DNA of 64,000 bases from Sulfuriferula sp. (GCA_031291235.1 JARLJL010000009.1:160208-224207), one strand, 5' to 3'. Positions 45,376-53,721 are shown, counted from the first letter of the stretch. Notes: a model not told the origin generated them from the letters alone. A program made the numbers and translations.

Positions 45376-46440
45376 TCAATGTATACCGGTATTGGCAACT
45401 GACAACACATCCATTAACGCACGATACGACGGCTTGGGCTGCAACTGCTTGTCGAATATCAACGCGGCGCCGTTACCCGGAAAAAACGACGGTATCCATG
45501 AATACCGGTCGGTGAACCCCCACAAGGTAAAATGCCTGCAATTTTCTGCCGCCAGACAGGTGCGCAACATGCTGCGATAAATCCCGGCTTGCGCTTCGAG
45601 CTTGGCAGACGTGACCGGTAGCGGGATCATGACGTCCATTTCGGTAATATAGACTTTCAACCCTAGTCCGTTCAAGCGTGCCATATTGGCGCCGACCGCA
45701 CTGGCTTCGGGCGCATCGGCCACGCTGGTATGCATTTGCAGACCCACGCCGCTGACCGGCACGCCTTGTGCAACCAGCCCTTGCAACAGACGGAAAATCG
45801 CGTCGCTTTTCCGTCCGCCGCCTTCACCGCCATAATCGTTGTACAACAACACCGCATCCGGATCGGCCTCGTGCGCCCATTGAAAAGCCAGCGCGACATA
45901 GTCCGACCCAATGCCTTGCGACCAGAATGTCTGGCGCATGCCGCCGTCGTCGTCAATTACCTCGCTCACGACATCCCAGGTTTTGACGCGTCCGCGGTAA
46001 TGTCCGACCACACGAAAGATATATTCGCGCAACAGTTCGCGCAACTGCGCCTGCGACCAGTGCCCGCTGGTCAGCCATTTCGGTAACTGCTCGTGCCATA
46101 CCAGTACATGTCCGTGCACCTGCATATTGTGCCGTTCGGCAAAATCGACCACGGCATCGCCGCCGGCAAACGCATAACGAAACGGGCCCGGGTGCAGCGC
46201 ATCGAACTTCATGCTGTTTTCAGGCGTAAGACTGTCAAACGTTTTCCCCAGCAATGCAGCGTAGTCCGCATCGGACCGTAACGCATCCTCATCCACGCTG
46301 GCGCCTATCTGTATATCCCGCATCTCCGCTAACGTGCGCAGGGTAGTTGTTTCCGGCAACGGATCTGCTGCCATGACCAGAGCATTCTGGAGTGCCAACA
46401 TAGCGATAACGAACCATCGGATTGCTCGATTCAGCTGCAT
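45376..46440 (-). CDS. secreted GH10 family glycoside hydrolase
   Basis: A 354-residue enzyme with a signal peptide (cleavage near ALVMAA-D). The TIM-barrel of GH10 (endo-beta-1,4-xylanase family) is clear: ENSMKFDALHP, HGHVLVWHEQLPKWL, acid/base E160 in WDVVSEVID, nucleophile E267 in ITEMDVM, and LWGFTDRYSW. The residue before E160 is Ser159; GH10 enzymes normally have Asn, which contacts the sugar 2-OH. That suggests a changed substrate. The start overlaps the deacetylase stop (TAATG). In context it probably trims the operon's own polysaccharide. Confidence 0.9.
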   Translation of the reverse strand: MQLNRAIRWFVIAMLALQNALVMAADPLPETTTLRTLAEMRDIQIGASVDEDALRSDADYAALLGKTFDSLTPENSMKFDALHPGPFRYAFAGGDAVVDFAERHNMQVHGHVLVWHEQLPKWLTSGHWSQAQLRELLREYIFRVVGHYRGRVKTWDVVSEVIDDDGGMRQTFWSQGIGSDYVALAFQWAHEADPDAVLLYNDYGGEGGGRKSDAIFRLLQGLVAQGVPVSGVGLQMHTSVADAPEASAVGANMARLNGLGLKVYITEMDVMIPLPVTSAKLEAQAGIYRSMLRTCLAAENCRHFTLWGFTDRYSWIPSFFPGNGAALIFDKQLQPKPSYRALMDVLSVANTGIH

Positions 46441-47423
46441 TAATATTCCCCAAAAGACGCCGCAGGCAGACCGGCCAGCCCTTTGACAAATACCGGCACC
46501 GGCTCATCCTGTTTTATGGGCAAACCCACGGAGCTCGACCACTGATCCAGCCATGACATGCCGACCGGTCCGCAATACGTATTCAACGAAGCATAAGCCT
46601 TGTCCTGCAATGCATCCGCCAGACTGATAAACACGTACCCGCGCCGCTGCATCATGGCAACCAGATCCTGGAAATGTGCAGCGTTCAGCGAATTGGCATG
46701 CAACAGCAGCACCTGCCGGATTTCACGCCCGAACAGTTCTCTCGATTGCTGCTCCGCATTGGCGAACACCTTTTCCATATACGGAATATAGGCGTCTGCC
46801 ACACGCTGCATCGCTTGCTGATTCTGTTGTTGGGCAGCGCGGTCGTAGGCAGCAGCAAACACCCATTCGGCGTGATTAATGGTCACCGGCGCCACTGTAT
46901 AGCCGCGTCCGCCAAGAAATTGCTCAAAAGCCATTCTGGTCGTTGCATCATTGCCAACTTCGAGATAAGGGTGGCGAAAATACTGCAGTTGCATGCCGCG
47001 TGCGGCCAGCAGGGATTTGGTTACGGTTTCGCCGCGGATAACATCCTGCTCGAATTGCTCGAGCGGCACATGACTCAAAGACGGGTGGGAATAAGTATGA
47101 TTGCCGAGCAGCAGCCCTGCATCAAGCCAATCGTTAAGTATGGCCTCGCTTTGCTCGTTCAGCTGCCCCTGCGTATACAGCTTGGCCTCGTTCACAAAAC
47201 CGATGGCAGGAACATGGCTGGCGACGATCTTTTGTATCAATTCGTCGGCTCTGCTGCGCAATACAGTCCAGTCGCTGATATAACCGACCACAAACGGCAA
47301 ATCGTCAAAGGTCACAGCAATTTCCCGGTGCGGCGGTTGCACGACTATATCATCAGCTGCTGCCGCCATACCGGTAAGACTGGATACCAACCCAAGCAAA
47401 ATCAGCCATCTCGCCATTCGCAT
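46440..47423 (-). CDS. secreted polysaccharide deacetylase (CE4/NodB)
   Basis: A 327-residue periplasmic or secreted enzyme with a signal peptide (cleavage near GMAAA-D). NodB motifs are present: TFDD (motif 1), NHTYSH (motif 2, metal-binding HxxxxH type), RHPYLEVG (motif 3) and LLLHAN (motif 5). It would remove N- or O-acetyl groups from the exported polymer, as PgaB or PelA do. The ATG at 47423 has GGGAGA upstream; a GTG one codon earlier is possible. It is coupled to the GH10 gene by TAATG. Confidence 0.9.
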   Translation of the reverse strand: MRMARWLILLGLVSSLTGMAAAADDIVVQPPHREIAVTFDDLPFVVGYISDWTVLRSRADELIQKIVASHVPAIGFVNEAKLYTQGQLNEQSEAILNDWLDAGLLLGNHTYSHPSLSHVPLEQFEQDVIRGETVTKSLLAARGMQLQYFRHPYLEVGNDATTRMAFEQFLGGRGYTVAPVTINHAEWVFAAAYDRAAQQQNQQAMQRVADAYIPYMEKVFANAEQQSRELFGREIRQVLLLHANSLNAAHFQDLVAMMQRRGYVFISLADALQDKAYASLNTYCGPVGMSWLDQWSSSVGLPIKQDEPVPVFVKGLAGLPAASFGEY

Positions 47424-47492
47424 CACAATTTCTCCCGGTCGTCTTTGATGACGGACAAAACAAGATGCCCCTGATACCGTCGGCTAACCGGC

Positions 47493-47517
47493 GCTGCGGG
47501 CATGTTCAGCCCGCAGC
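47493..47517 (-). terminator. hairpin inside the polysaccharide operon
   Basis: Perfect 9-bp GC-rich inverted repeat GCTGCGGGC / GCCCGCAGC with a 7-base loop, six bases after the stop of the TPR/barrel gene, in the 99-bp gap before the deacetylase gene. It has no U-run, so it may be a partial terminator, processing site or 3'-end protector that sets different levels for the upstream and downstream genes. Confidence 0.5.
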
Positions 47518-47522
47518 AGGTA

Positions 47523-50357
47523 TTAAAAACGCCGGGTAATGATCACTTCAAACTGCCTTGATCGGTATGCGCCGGTCGCTCCTGCGCCGTAGGACGATAG
47601 CGATGCACGCGCATCGAGCATCCAGTCACGATACAGCCCAAACACGCCCTCGACGACAAGATCGCCGCCGGTACGGTAGCCGTCCATGGTATTGTCCTTG
47701 TACGGCCCGGCGCTGGCGGTAACGCTGATGCCGTTATCGTCGCTCAGCTTCCAGTAACTGTATGCAGACACGGAATAGCGCCGGTACATATTAGGTGCAT
47801 AATAGCCGTTACCCGGATCTTCCTTGTAGCTGAACCAGCGCCCGCCTACTCCCAGATCCAGATTGAGATACTGATTGCGGACAAAGGCACGCCGCGGCTC
47901 CAGCTCGACTTCCCAGCGCCTGTTGCCGTCCGAATAGGTATCGTAGGCCAGCAGACTGTCTACCGTGTAGCGCAAATTGGGCGCCCAGCTTGTCGTCAGC
48001 GTATTGGCATATTGCTCTATGCCGAGCGATGCTGCGCGCGGCGACACAGCATACAGATCCTGCCGTCTGGACAAGCGCATACTGAGGTTGTCTTTCGGCT
48101 GCAGATCGGCACCGACTTCATAAAGGAAATTGCTCGATCCCGATGTCGAGCCGCCGCCGACTTGCGCATCCATAGACACCTTGGGCGTGAACAGATGACG
48201 TACGCCTACCCAGGCCCGGTTATATTCCGAATTGGTCTCGCCGCTGGCCGTTTCAAAACCGCTGCCGACAGCTGCATTCAGCCATTGCTTGTCGGTTCCG
48301 GCCAGCAATCTGGTTTCTGGAGAAATCACATATTCGCCGTTGACCCCGACCTGCTTGATGGTGATGTCATCCGAGCTGGCCTGGTAGCCGAACAGGAAAT
48401 TGATGTTGGAGCGCAGCGGCGTTTTAATGAAACGCTGCGTGTCATAGGTTTCCTTGCTACCCGGATCCAGCCGCACCAGCTCGCTCAAACTGGCCACCGC
48501 ATCGCGCGGACGATGTGCCGATGACAAGGCCAGACTGTTGGTTGTAGCCAATTCGTAATCGTCGGCCATCGTCGGGTGCAGTGCATTGACGATAGCCAGC
48601 GATGGCGTCGGCCGGTCGGCCCATGCCAACACCCTTGCCTTAAGTTTCTGGTAAGAAGCGGTTTCGCCGAATTGCTGCCGGTATTTCTCCAGCAATTCCA
48701 TGGCCAGCGCATAATCGCCGCGCTCCGCCTCGACCTCGATGTATTCCGCGCGCACGACCTGAACCTGCGGATATTTTGCCAGGTACATTTTATAATACTT
48801 GGCTGACTGGTTAGTCTCCCCTTGCCAGGCCCGGATACGGGCAATGCCGAGTATGGCGCCAGGGTCGTCGGGTATTATCGCCAGAATGCGGTTGTAGCTA
48901 TCCAGCGCAGTAGCGTAATCCGAGCCCCATGCAGCGAGATCGGCGCGCGCGCGCAAAAATTCGACATTCCTGGGTTCCAGTTGCACCGCACGTTCGATGG
49001 CAGCCGATGCATTTTTCACATCCTTCAGATCTGGATAAGTTTGCGATAGCCGGTAGAACAGGTTGGCATCGTTAGGCGCAAACCGCGTCGCCTGCCCGAT
49101 CGCATCGGCCGAAGCCCGATCGTCGCCGGCCAGCGCTTCGATATCGGACATATGCAGCCAGTATTCCAGACTCTCGCCAAAACGCTGACGATAAATTTCG
49201 CCGTATTGTTTGACAGCGGCAATATTGCCGCGCGATGCCTCGTCTTCCATATATTCCATCATCGCGTCCTTGTCCTGAGGATGTTTCTCAAGATAAGCCC
49301 GATAAAGTCTGGTCGATTTGTCTGCCTGACCCTGCTGGGTATAGGCATGCGCGAGTCCCAGCGTCGCTGCAGCATCGTCAGGCGCAATTGCCAGCACACG
49401 CGAGTAACTTTCGCCGGCCATGACATAATCCGAATTCCAGGTCGCCAGCACGCCGCGCGCGCGCAAATACTCGATATTATTCGGCTCCAGCTCCACCGCG
49501 CGATTGATTGCAGCCAGCGCAGACTTGCCGTCTTGTGCGACTGCATAGGTTTGCGATAGCCGCTGATACAACTTGGCGTCGCGAGACGCATACTGTGTAG
49601 CCTGTTGCAGCGCATCGGCCGCGCCTTTGGGATTACCAGCCACAGCCTGCACATCGGCTGTTTGCGTCCACGATTCCAGCCCGGCGCCGAAACGCTGGCG
49701 ATAAACATTCTGCAACTCAAGCGCGCTGGCGTATTGCTTGCGCTTGATTTCCACATTGATATATTCCTTGAGGGCTGTCTGATCGGCAGTATGCCCGTCC
49801 ACATAGCGTTTATAGCTGGCGGCCGCGTCATCCAGACGGCCCTGCCATACTTCCGTGCGCGCCTTGCCCAGCATCGCCTCTGCCGAATCCGGAGCTAGCG
49901 CCAGAATATGCTGATAACTATCGGCAGATTTCGCATAATCCTGCGCCCAGTTAGCCAGACTGGCTCGCGCCTGCCAATATTTCAGATTCCCGCTGTCCAA
50001 TGCGACAGCCTGATCTATTGCCGCAAGCGCGCCTTTGGCATTTTTGGCTGCGGCATGCACTTCGGAAAGCTTGGCGTAAAGCGCCGCGTCCCTGGGCGCA
50101 TAATGCGTCGCCTCAGTCAACGCCGACACCGCAGCATTCAAATCGCCGCGTCGCACTTCTATATCGGCAATCCGCGACCATAGTTGCGGTTGATCGGGGT
50201 TGGCTTTAAGTGCCTGCCGGTATACGTCGACAGCCTCGGACCATTGGCCCTTGCCTTCGGCAGCAATCCCCGCTTCCGGAACCTGCGCTGCACTGTAAGC
50301 CAATACGGGTGCCGACAGCATTATTGCCGTCATTCCAACTGTAAGATACTTGTTCAT
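47523..50357 (-). CDS. TPR/beta-barrel outer-membrane polysaccharide exporter (PgaA/PelB/BcsC-like)
   Basis: A 944-residue protein with a signal peptide (MNKYLTVGMTAIMLSAPVLAYSA). Residues about 25-640 are TPR repeats. About 650-944 alternate as amphipathic strands and end in the Phe of RRF, typical of an outer-membrane barrel. The TPR part contains a 170-residue unit (five 34-residue TPRs) repeated two full times and a third partly. The ATG at 50357 overlaps the glycosyltransferase stop (ATGA); the longer frame to 50387 is rejected. By analogy with PgaA it would guide the polymer through the periplasm and outer membrane. Confidence 0.85.
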   Translation of the reverse strand: MNKYLTVGMTAIMLSAPVLAYSAAQVPEAGIAAEGKGQWSEAVDVYRQALKANPDQPQLWSRIADIEVRRGDLNAAVSALTEATHYAPRDAALYAKLSEVHAAAKNAKGALAAIDQAVALDSGNLKYWQARASLANWAQDYAKSADSYQHILALAPDSAEAMLGKARTEVWQGRLDDAAASYKRYVDGHTADQTALKEYINVEIKRKQYASALELQNVYRQRFGAGLESWTQTADVQAVAGNPKGAADALQQATQYASRDAKLYQRLSQTYAVAQDGKSALAAINRAVELEPNNIEYLRARGVLATWNSDYVMAGESYSRVLAIAPDDAAATLGLAHAYTQQGQADKSTRLYRAYLEKHPQDKDAMMEYMEDEASRGNIAAVKQYGEIYRQRFGESLEYWLHMSDIEALAGDDRASADAIGQATRFAPNDANLFYRLSQTYPDLKDVKNASAAIERAVQLEPRNVEFLRARADLAAWGSDYATALDSYNRILAIIPDDPGAILGIARIRAWQGETNQSAKYYKMYLAKYPQVQVVRAEYIEVEAERGDYALAMELLEKYRQQFGETASYQKLKARVLAWADRPTPSLAIVNALHPTMADDYELATTNSLALSSAHRPRDAVASLSELVRLDPGSKETYDTQRFIKTPLRSNINFLFGYQASSDDITIKQVGVNGEYVISPETRLLAGTDKQWLNAAVGSGFETASGETNSEYNRAWVGVRHLFTPKVSMDAQVGGGSTSGSSNFLYEVGADLQPKDNLSMRLSRRQDLYAVSPRAASLGIEQYANTLTTSWAPNLRYTVDSLLAYDTYSDGNRRWEVELEPRRAFVRNQYLNLDLGVGGRWFSYKEDPGNGYYAPNMYRRYSVSAYSYWKLSDDNGISVTASAGPYKDNTMDGYRTGGDLVVEGVFGLYRDWMLDARASLSSYGAGATGAYRSRQFEVIITRRF

Positions 50358-51745
50358 TTGCGCCACCGCCTGTTTCTGAATATCCATAAATCCGCCGCAA
50401 AACGCCCCAGGGTAATGAGATCGAACAAAATGACGGCATAACGTAACGGCGTTACCAGTATTGCTTTAAGGAAATATTCCAGCCGACGCCCCTTGGCGAT
50501 GATGGTGAGGATACTCACCGACACAGCCGTTTCCGCCAGCAAGGTAATCGCCAGAGGCTCCCACATCCTGAGTATGATCATGATGGTCAAGGCAGCGGGG
50601 AAGGCCACTTTTTCCAGCGCCGACATCAACAGCACCCAGCCGATGGGACGGCCGTATTTGAGCGTGTAGTCCATACCGAAAGGCTGGCGGTATTGTTCCT
50701 TGATTTTCCTTTTACTGGCTATTTCATCGCCGTGCGCACGCTGCTCGCGACGCTGATGTAAATAACGCTTGAATGCCTTGAACGGGCTGCGCATCAACTC
50801 GTCAAAATAATAGCAGCTTTGCAGGAATGAAGACGACCACAAATAAAGTTGATGCGGGACACGTCCCACTTCCGGCTCCTGGGAGCGTGCATAGACGTCA
50901 GTCAGCTGTATGTTCCTGAAACCGTTGTCGTTCAGCGCGAAACCGATAAAGATATCTTCCGAATTGGTCAGGTCATCGCCCAGCAGCGGTTCGTAATGAT
51001 CGAAGATGATGGTTTTCAGCCTGTCCCTGCGATAAGCGACGGCGCATCCGACCGGATTCAAGATGCTACCGAAAAACACCATCTGGCCGTGGTAAACGAA
51101 TTTCTGCAAGTAGAAATACAGCACGTCGCGATACAGATTGGTGATGCCGCGCTGCAAATGCCGCAACCAGCCTACCTTGGGATAAATCGACGCTTCCGGT
51201 TTGGCCTCCAGAAACGCCTGCAATGGCGGCGTCGCGATCATGTCGTGACGGTCGCGATCGCGTAACGGCAGGATGGTGCCGCAGGCGCTGGCGATACCGG
51301 CGCCCTTGTAGAGTTCCTCGACGACTCGCGCGATATAGGTATCCGATTCCAGCACCGTATCGCCATCGAGGATAAATTCGACATCGGAATCGAATTCCCG
51401 CGATTGCCGCTTCAGCGTCGGCGTCTTCCCGATCGGCGACTTGCGTTGGATGACAATCAACTCGATCTGATTCAGATCGGCAAAGGTATGCGCATATTCT
51501 ATGGTCTTATCGGTACTGCCGTCGTCGACCAGTATGATGCGCGTCGGTCGCATGGTCTGTTTCAGCAGTGACGCCAGACAAATCGCAATATTGCTTTCCT
51601 CGTTCAAGGCGGGAATCACCACATCGACCGTCGCCTTGCGCCAGTCTTCGGCAGGCGTTGGAACCGTGTCGTCCGGGCCGTGAATCAGGCCGATAATGCT
51701 GAGCACCGTATTCGGACTCAAGACAAAAAATGGAGTTGTAGCCAT
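50354..51745 (-). CDS. membrane-bound GT2 family glycosyltransferase
   Basis: A 463-residue inner-membrane GT-A glycosyltransferase. It has IPALNEESNI near residue 44, the UDP-binding VDDGST (73-78), DGD (127-129) and ED (263-264), and three or four C-terminal membrane helices (about 366-450). The family resemblance is to polysaccharide synthases, but the QxxRW motif of processive enzymes is not seen; LWSSSFLQSCYYFD (302-315) stands at about that place. It is probably the polymerase of this operon, coupled to the exporter by ATGA. Confidence 0.87.
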   Translation of the reverse strand: MATTPFFVLSPNTVLSIIGLIHGPDDTVPTPAEDWRKATVDVVIPALNEESNIAICLASLLKQTMRPTRIILVDDGSTDKTIEYAHTFADLNQIELIVIQRKSPIGKTPTLKRQSREFDSDVEFILDGDTVLESDTYIARVVEELYKGAGIASACGTILPLRDRDRHDMIATPPLQAFLEAKPEASIYPKVGWLRHLQRGITNLYRDVLYFYLQKFVYHGQMVFFGSILNPVGCAVAYRRDRLKTIIFDHYEPLLGDDLTNSEDIFIGFALNDNGFRNIQLTDVYARSQEPEVGRVPHQLYLWSSSFLQSCYYFDELMRSPFKAFKRYLHQRREQRAHGDEIASKRKIKEQYRQPFGMDYTLKYGRPIGWVLLMSALEKVAFPAALTIMIILRMWEPLAITLLAETAVSVSILTIIAKGRRLEYFLKAILVTPLRYAVILFDLITLGRFAADLWIFRNRRWRK

Positions 51746-51751
51746 AGTATC

Positions 51752-52750
51752 TTACCCCGTTATCATTTCGTTGACCGGGACGCCAACACTGCGCTCCCGG
51801 CTAATCAGATCGTCTATTGAATCGACCAGCGTCCATTTCGGCTCGAATCCCGTCAGCGCACGCAGTTTTGTCAGTATCGGTCTGCGATGAGACACATCTT
51901 CGAACTCTACCCCATATGCCTCTCCGTAGCTGATGAACTGTATCGGCGATGCGCTTTTTGCCCTGTCTGCCACCAACCGGGCCAAATCCTTGATTGCAAT
52001 TTCCTGATCGTTACCGACATTGACGATTTCGCCTTTGGCTGCCGGCGTAGCGGCAAGCAAATCCAGCGCCCTGACTGTGTCGCGCACGTCGCAAAACGAT
52101 CTGGTTTGGGTGCCGTCGCCATAGACGGTGACGGGATGGCCGTTCACGGCCTGTTTGACGAACGAAGGCACCACCATGCCGTATCTGCCGATCTGACGGG
52201 GGCCTATGGTATTGAACAGACGGGCAATGACGATATTCAGGCCGTATTTTTGTGCATAGGCATAACCGAAAGATTCGTCGGCGAGCTTGGTGACTGCATA
52301 ACACCAGCGCAAACGGCTGCCGGAATGGAATACCACCGCATCGTTCTCGTCAAATCCGGGATTATCATTAAAACCGTATACCTCCGAACTGGAGGCGACG
52401 ATCAACTGGGGATTCCAGCGGCCCTGATGCATCGCACGCATCACCCGTTCGCAGCCTGCGATGTTGGTCGCCATCACGCTGACCGGATCGGCCAGCACCT
52501 TTTTCACGCCAACCACTGCCGCCATATGATAAATGCGATCGGCCCAGCCGACGGCCTTGTCCAACCCCGACCAGGTAACGATATCGGCTTCATCGAAACG
52601 AAACGCGACATTATCGAGCAAAGGTTTGATATTGTCGTATGAACCGGTATTCAGATTGTCAACGACGTGCACCTGATCGTTGCGTGCGAGATGGTACTCC
52701 GCAAGATGCGAACCGATAAAACCGGCACCGCCTGTGATGAGAACGTGCAT
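51752..52750 (-). CDS. NAD-dependent UDP-sugar epimerase/dehydratase
   Basis: Extended SDR of 332 residues. It has the cofactor motif GGAGFIGS (7-14), D31 for NAD ribose, catalytic Ser near 121 and Y151-x3-K155 (YAVTK). RLFNTIGPRQ and VYGDGTQTRSFCDVRD are shared with UDP-glucuronate decarboxylases and UDP-hexose 4-epimerases, so the exact reaction is open. It is the first gene of the operon, with GGGGG just before the ATG and a palindrome upstream. It would supply a precursor for the GT2 enzyme. Confidence 0.88.
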   Translation of the reverse strand: MHVLITGGAGFIGSHLAEYHLARNDQVHVVDNLNTGSYDNIKPLLDNVAFRFDEADIVTWSGLDKAVGWADRIYHMAAVVGVKKVLADPVSVMATNIAGCERVMRAMHQGRWNPQLIVASSSEVYGFNDNPGFDENDAVVFHSGSRLRWCYAVTKLADESFGYAYAQKYGLNIVIARLFNTIGPRQIGRYGMVVPSFVKQAVNGHPVTVYGDGTQTRSFCDVRDTVRALDLLAATPAAKGEIVNVGNDQEIAIKDLARLVADRAKSASPIQFISYGEAYGVEFEDVSHRRPILTKLRALTGFEPKWTLVDSIDDLISRERSVGVPVNEMITG

Positions 52751-52839
52751 CTACCCCCCTTTTGCGATAACACTATTATTGATTATCGGGATCTGCTTAT
52801 TCTGGATTTATCTTTAATATCGTATTGATACGCTTCAAT

Positions 52840-52867
52840 CTTGGCAGAAATCACCAAATCTGCCAAG
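52840..52867. promoter_or_regulatory. palindrome upstream of polysaccharide operon
   Basis: Perfect 9-bp inverted repeat CTTGGCAGA / TCTGCCAAG with a 10-base spacer, about 90 bases upstream of the epimerase start, in an AT-rich 287-bp gap between divergent transcripts. It could be an operator for the operon or the base of a hairpin. No clear sigma-70 promoter was found for the operon. Confidence 0.5.
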
Positions 52868-52979
52868 AAATATTTTCCATGAAAATTCAAATATTTATCC
52901 AAAAAATAAAATACCCGGAACAGCAAGACGCGGTTAAACGCAGCTTAAATATATTTAAACAAATTTTCAGGCTGACCGG

Positions 52980-53008
52980 TTGACATAGTGTCAAATTAAC
53001 ACTATCGT
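52980..53008 (+). promoter_or_regulatory. promoter of nrtR-nadA
   Basis: Consensus TTGACA (52980-52985), 17-base spacer, TATCGT (53003-53008). An AT-rich stretch just upstream could act as an UP element. The spacer is filled exactly by the first palindrome described next. Confidence 0.75.
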
Positions 53009-53028
53009 ATCAGTGTATACTTTACACT
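52985..53028. promoter_or_regulatory. two AGTGT-N7-ACACT operators (candidate NrtR boxes)
   Basis: Box 1: ATAGTGT-N7-ACACTAT (52985-53005), inside the promoter spacer. Box 2: AGTGT-N7-ACACT (53012-53028), across the expected transcription start. Both share arms and spacer length and are 25 bp apart, start to start. Their position suggests direct repression by the Nudix regulator encoded immediately downstream. The protein-site link is inference. Confidence 0.75.
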
Positions 53029-53037
53029 TTACTAATC

Positions 53038-53709
53038 ATGCCACCGTACTGTTACGATTATCCGCACCCGGCGCTGACCACTGACATCACGCTATTCACC
53101 ATACGCGATGAACAACTGGCCATCTTGCTGATACGCCGCCGCGCCGAGCCATATCAAGGCTGCTGGGCTTTGCCCGGCGGTTTCGTGGAGCCGGACGAAT
53201 GCCTGGAAGAGTGCGCCCTGCGTGAACTGGAAGAGGAAACCGGCATCAGCGGCGTGTATCTGGAACAGTTGTACACCTTTGGCAAACCCGACCGCGATCC
53301 GCGCGAACGCATCATCAGCGTGGCCTATTATGCGCTGGCACCGTGCGAAGTCCTGTCCCCGGTTGCCGGTTCGGATGCCGCCGAGGTGGCATGGTTTAAT
53401 CTGGATGCATTGCCTGCGCTGGCATTCGACCATCAGGACATCATCCATCTGGCCCAGCAGCGCCTGCGCGCCAAGCTCGATTACTCCACCGTAGCGTTCG
53501 GCCTGATGGCGGAAACCTTCACGCTGGGCGAACTGCAAAAAGTGTACGAAACCATACGCGGCGAAGCGCTGGACAAACGCAATTTCCGCAAGCACATACT
53601 GGCACTGGGCATACTGGCCGAAACCGGTGCCAGCCGCCGCGTCGGCAACCATCGCCCAGCCAAGCTCTATTGCGTCGCCCATCCCGGCGCAGTGCATTAC
53701 ATCCGATAA
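53038..53709 (+). CDS. nrtR: NrtR-type Nudix transcriptional regulator of NAD synthesis
   Basis: A 223-residue protein with an N-terminal Nudix domain (about 12-140) and a C-terminal winged helix (about 150-220; TLGELQKVYETIRGEALDKRNFRKHIL). This layout defines the NrtR family, repressors of NAD-pathway genes that respond to ADP-ribose or related metabolites. The Nudix box is fully intact (GFVEPDECLEEC then RELEEETGI), so it may also hydrolyse its ligand. nadA follows 12 bases downstream, and paired palindromes lie in the promoter. No ribosome site is visible before the ATG. Confidence 0.9.
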   Translation: MPPYCYDYPHPALTTDITLFTIRDEQLAILLIRRRAEPYQGCWALPGGFVEPDECLEECALRELEEETGISGVYLEQLYTFGKPDRDPRERIISVAYYALAPCEVLSPVAGSDAAEVAWFNLDALPALAFDHQDIIHLAQQRLRAKLDYSTVAFGLMAETFTLGELQKVYETIRGEALDKRNFRKHILALGILAETGASRRVGNHRPAKLYCVAHPGAVHYIR

Positions 53710-53721
53710 CGAGGCCACTTA

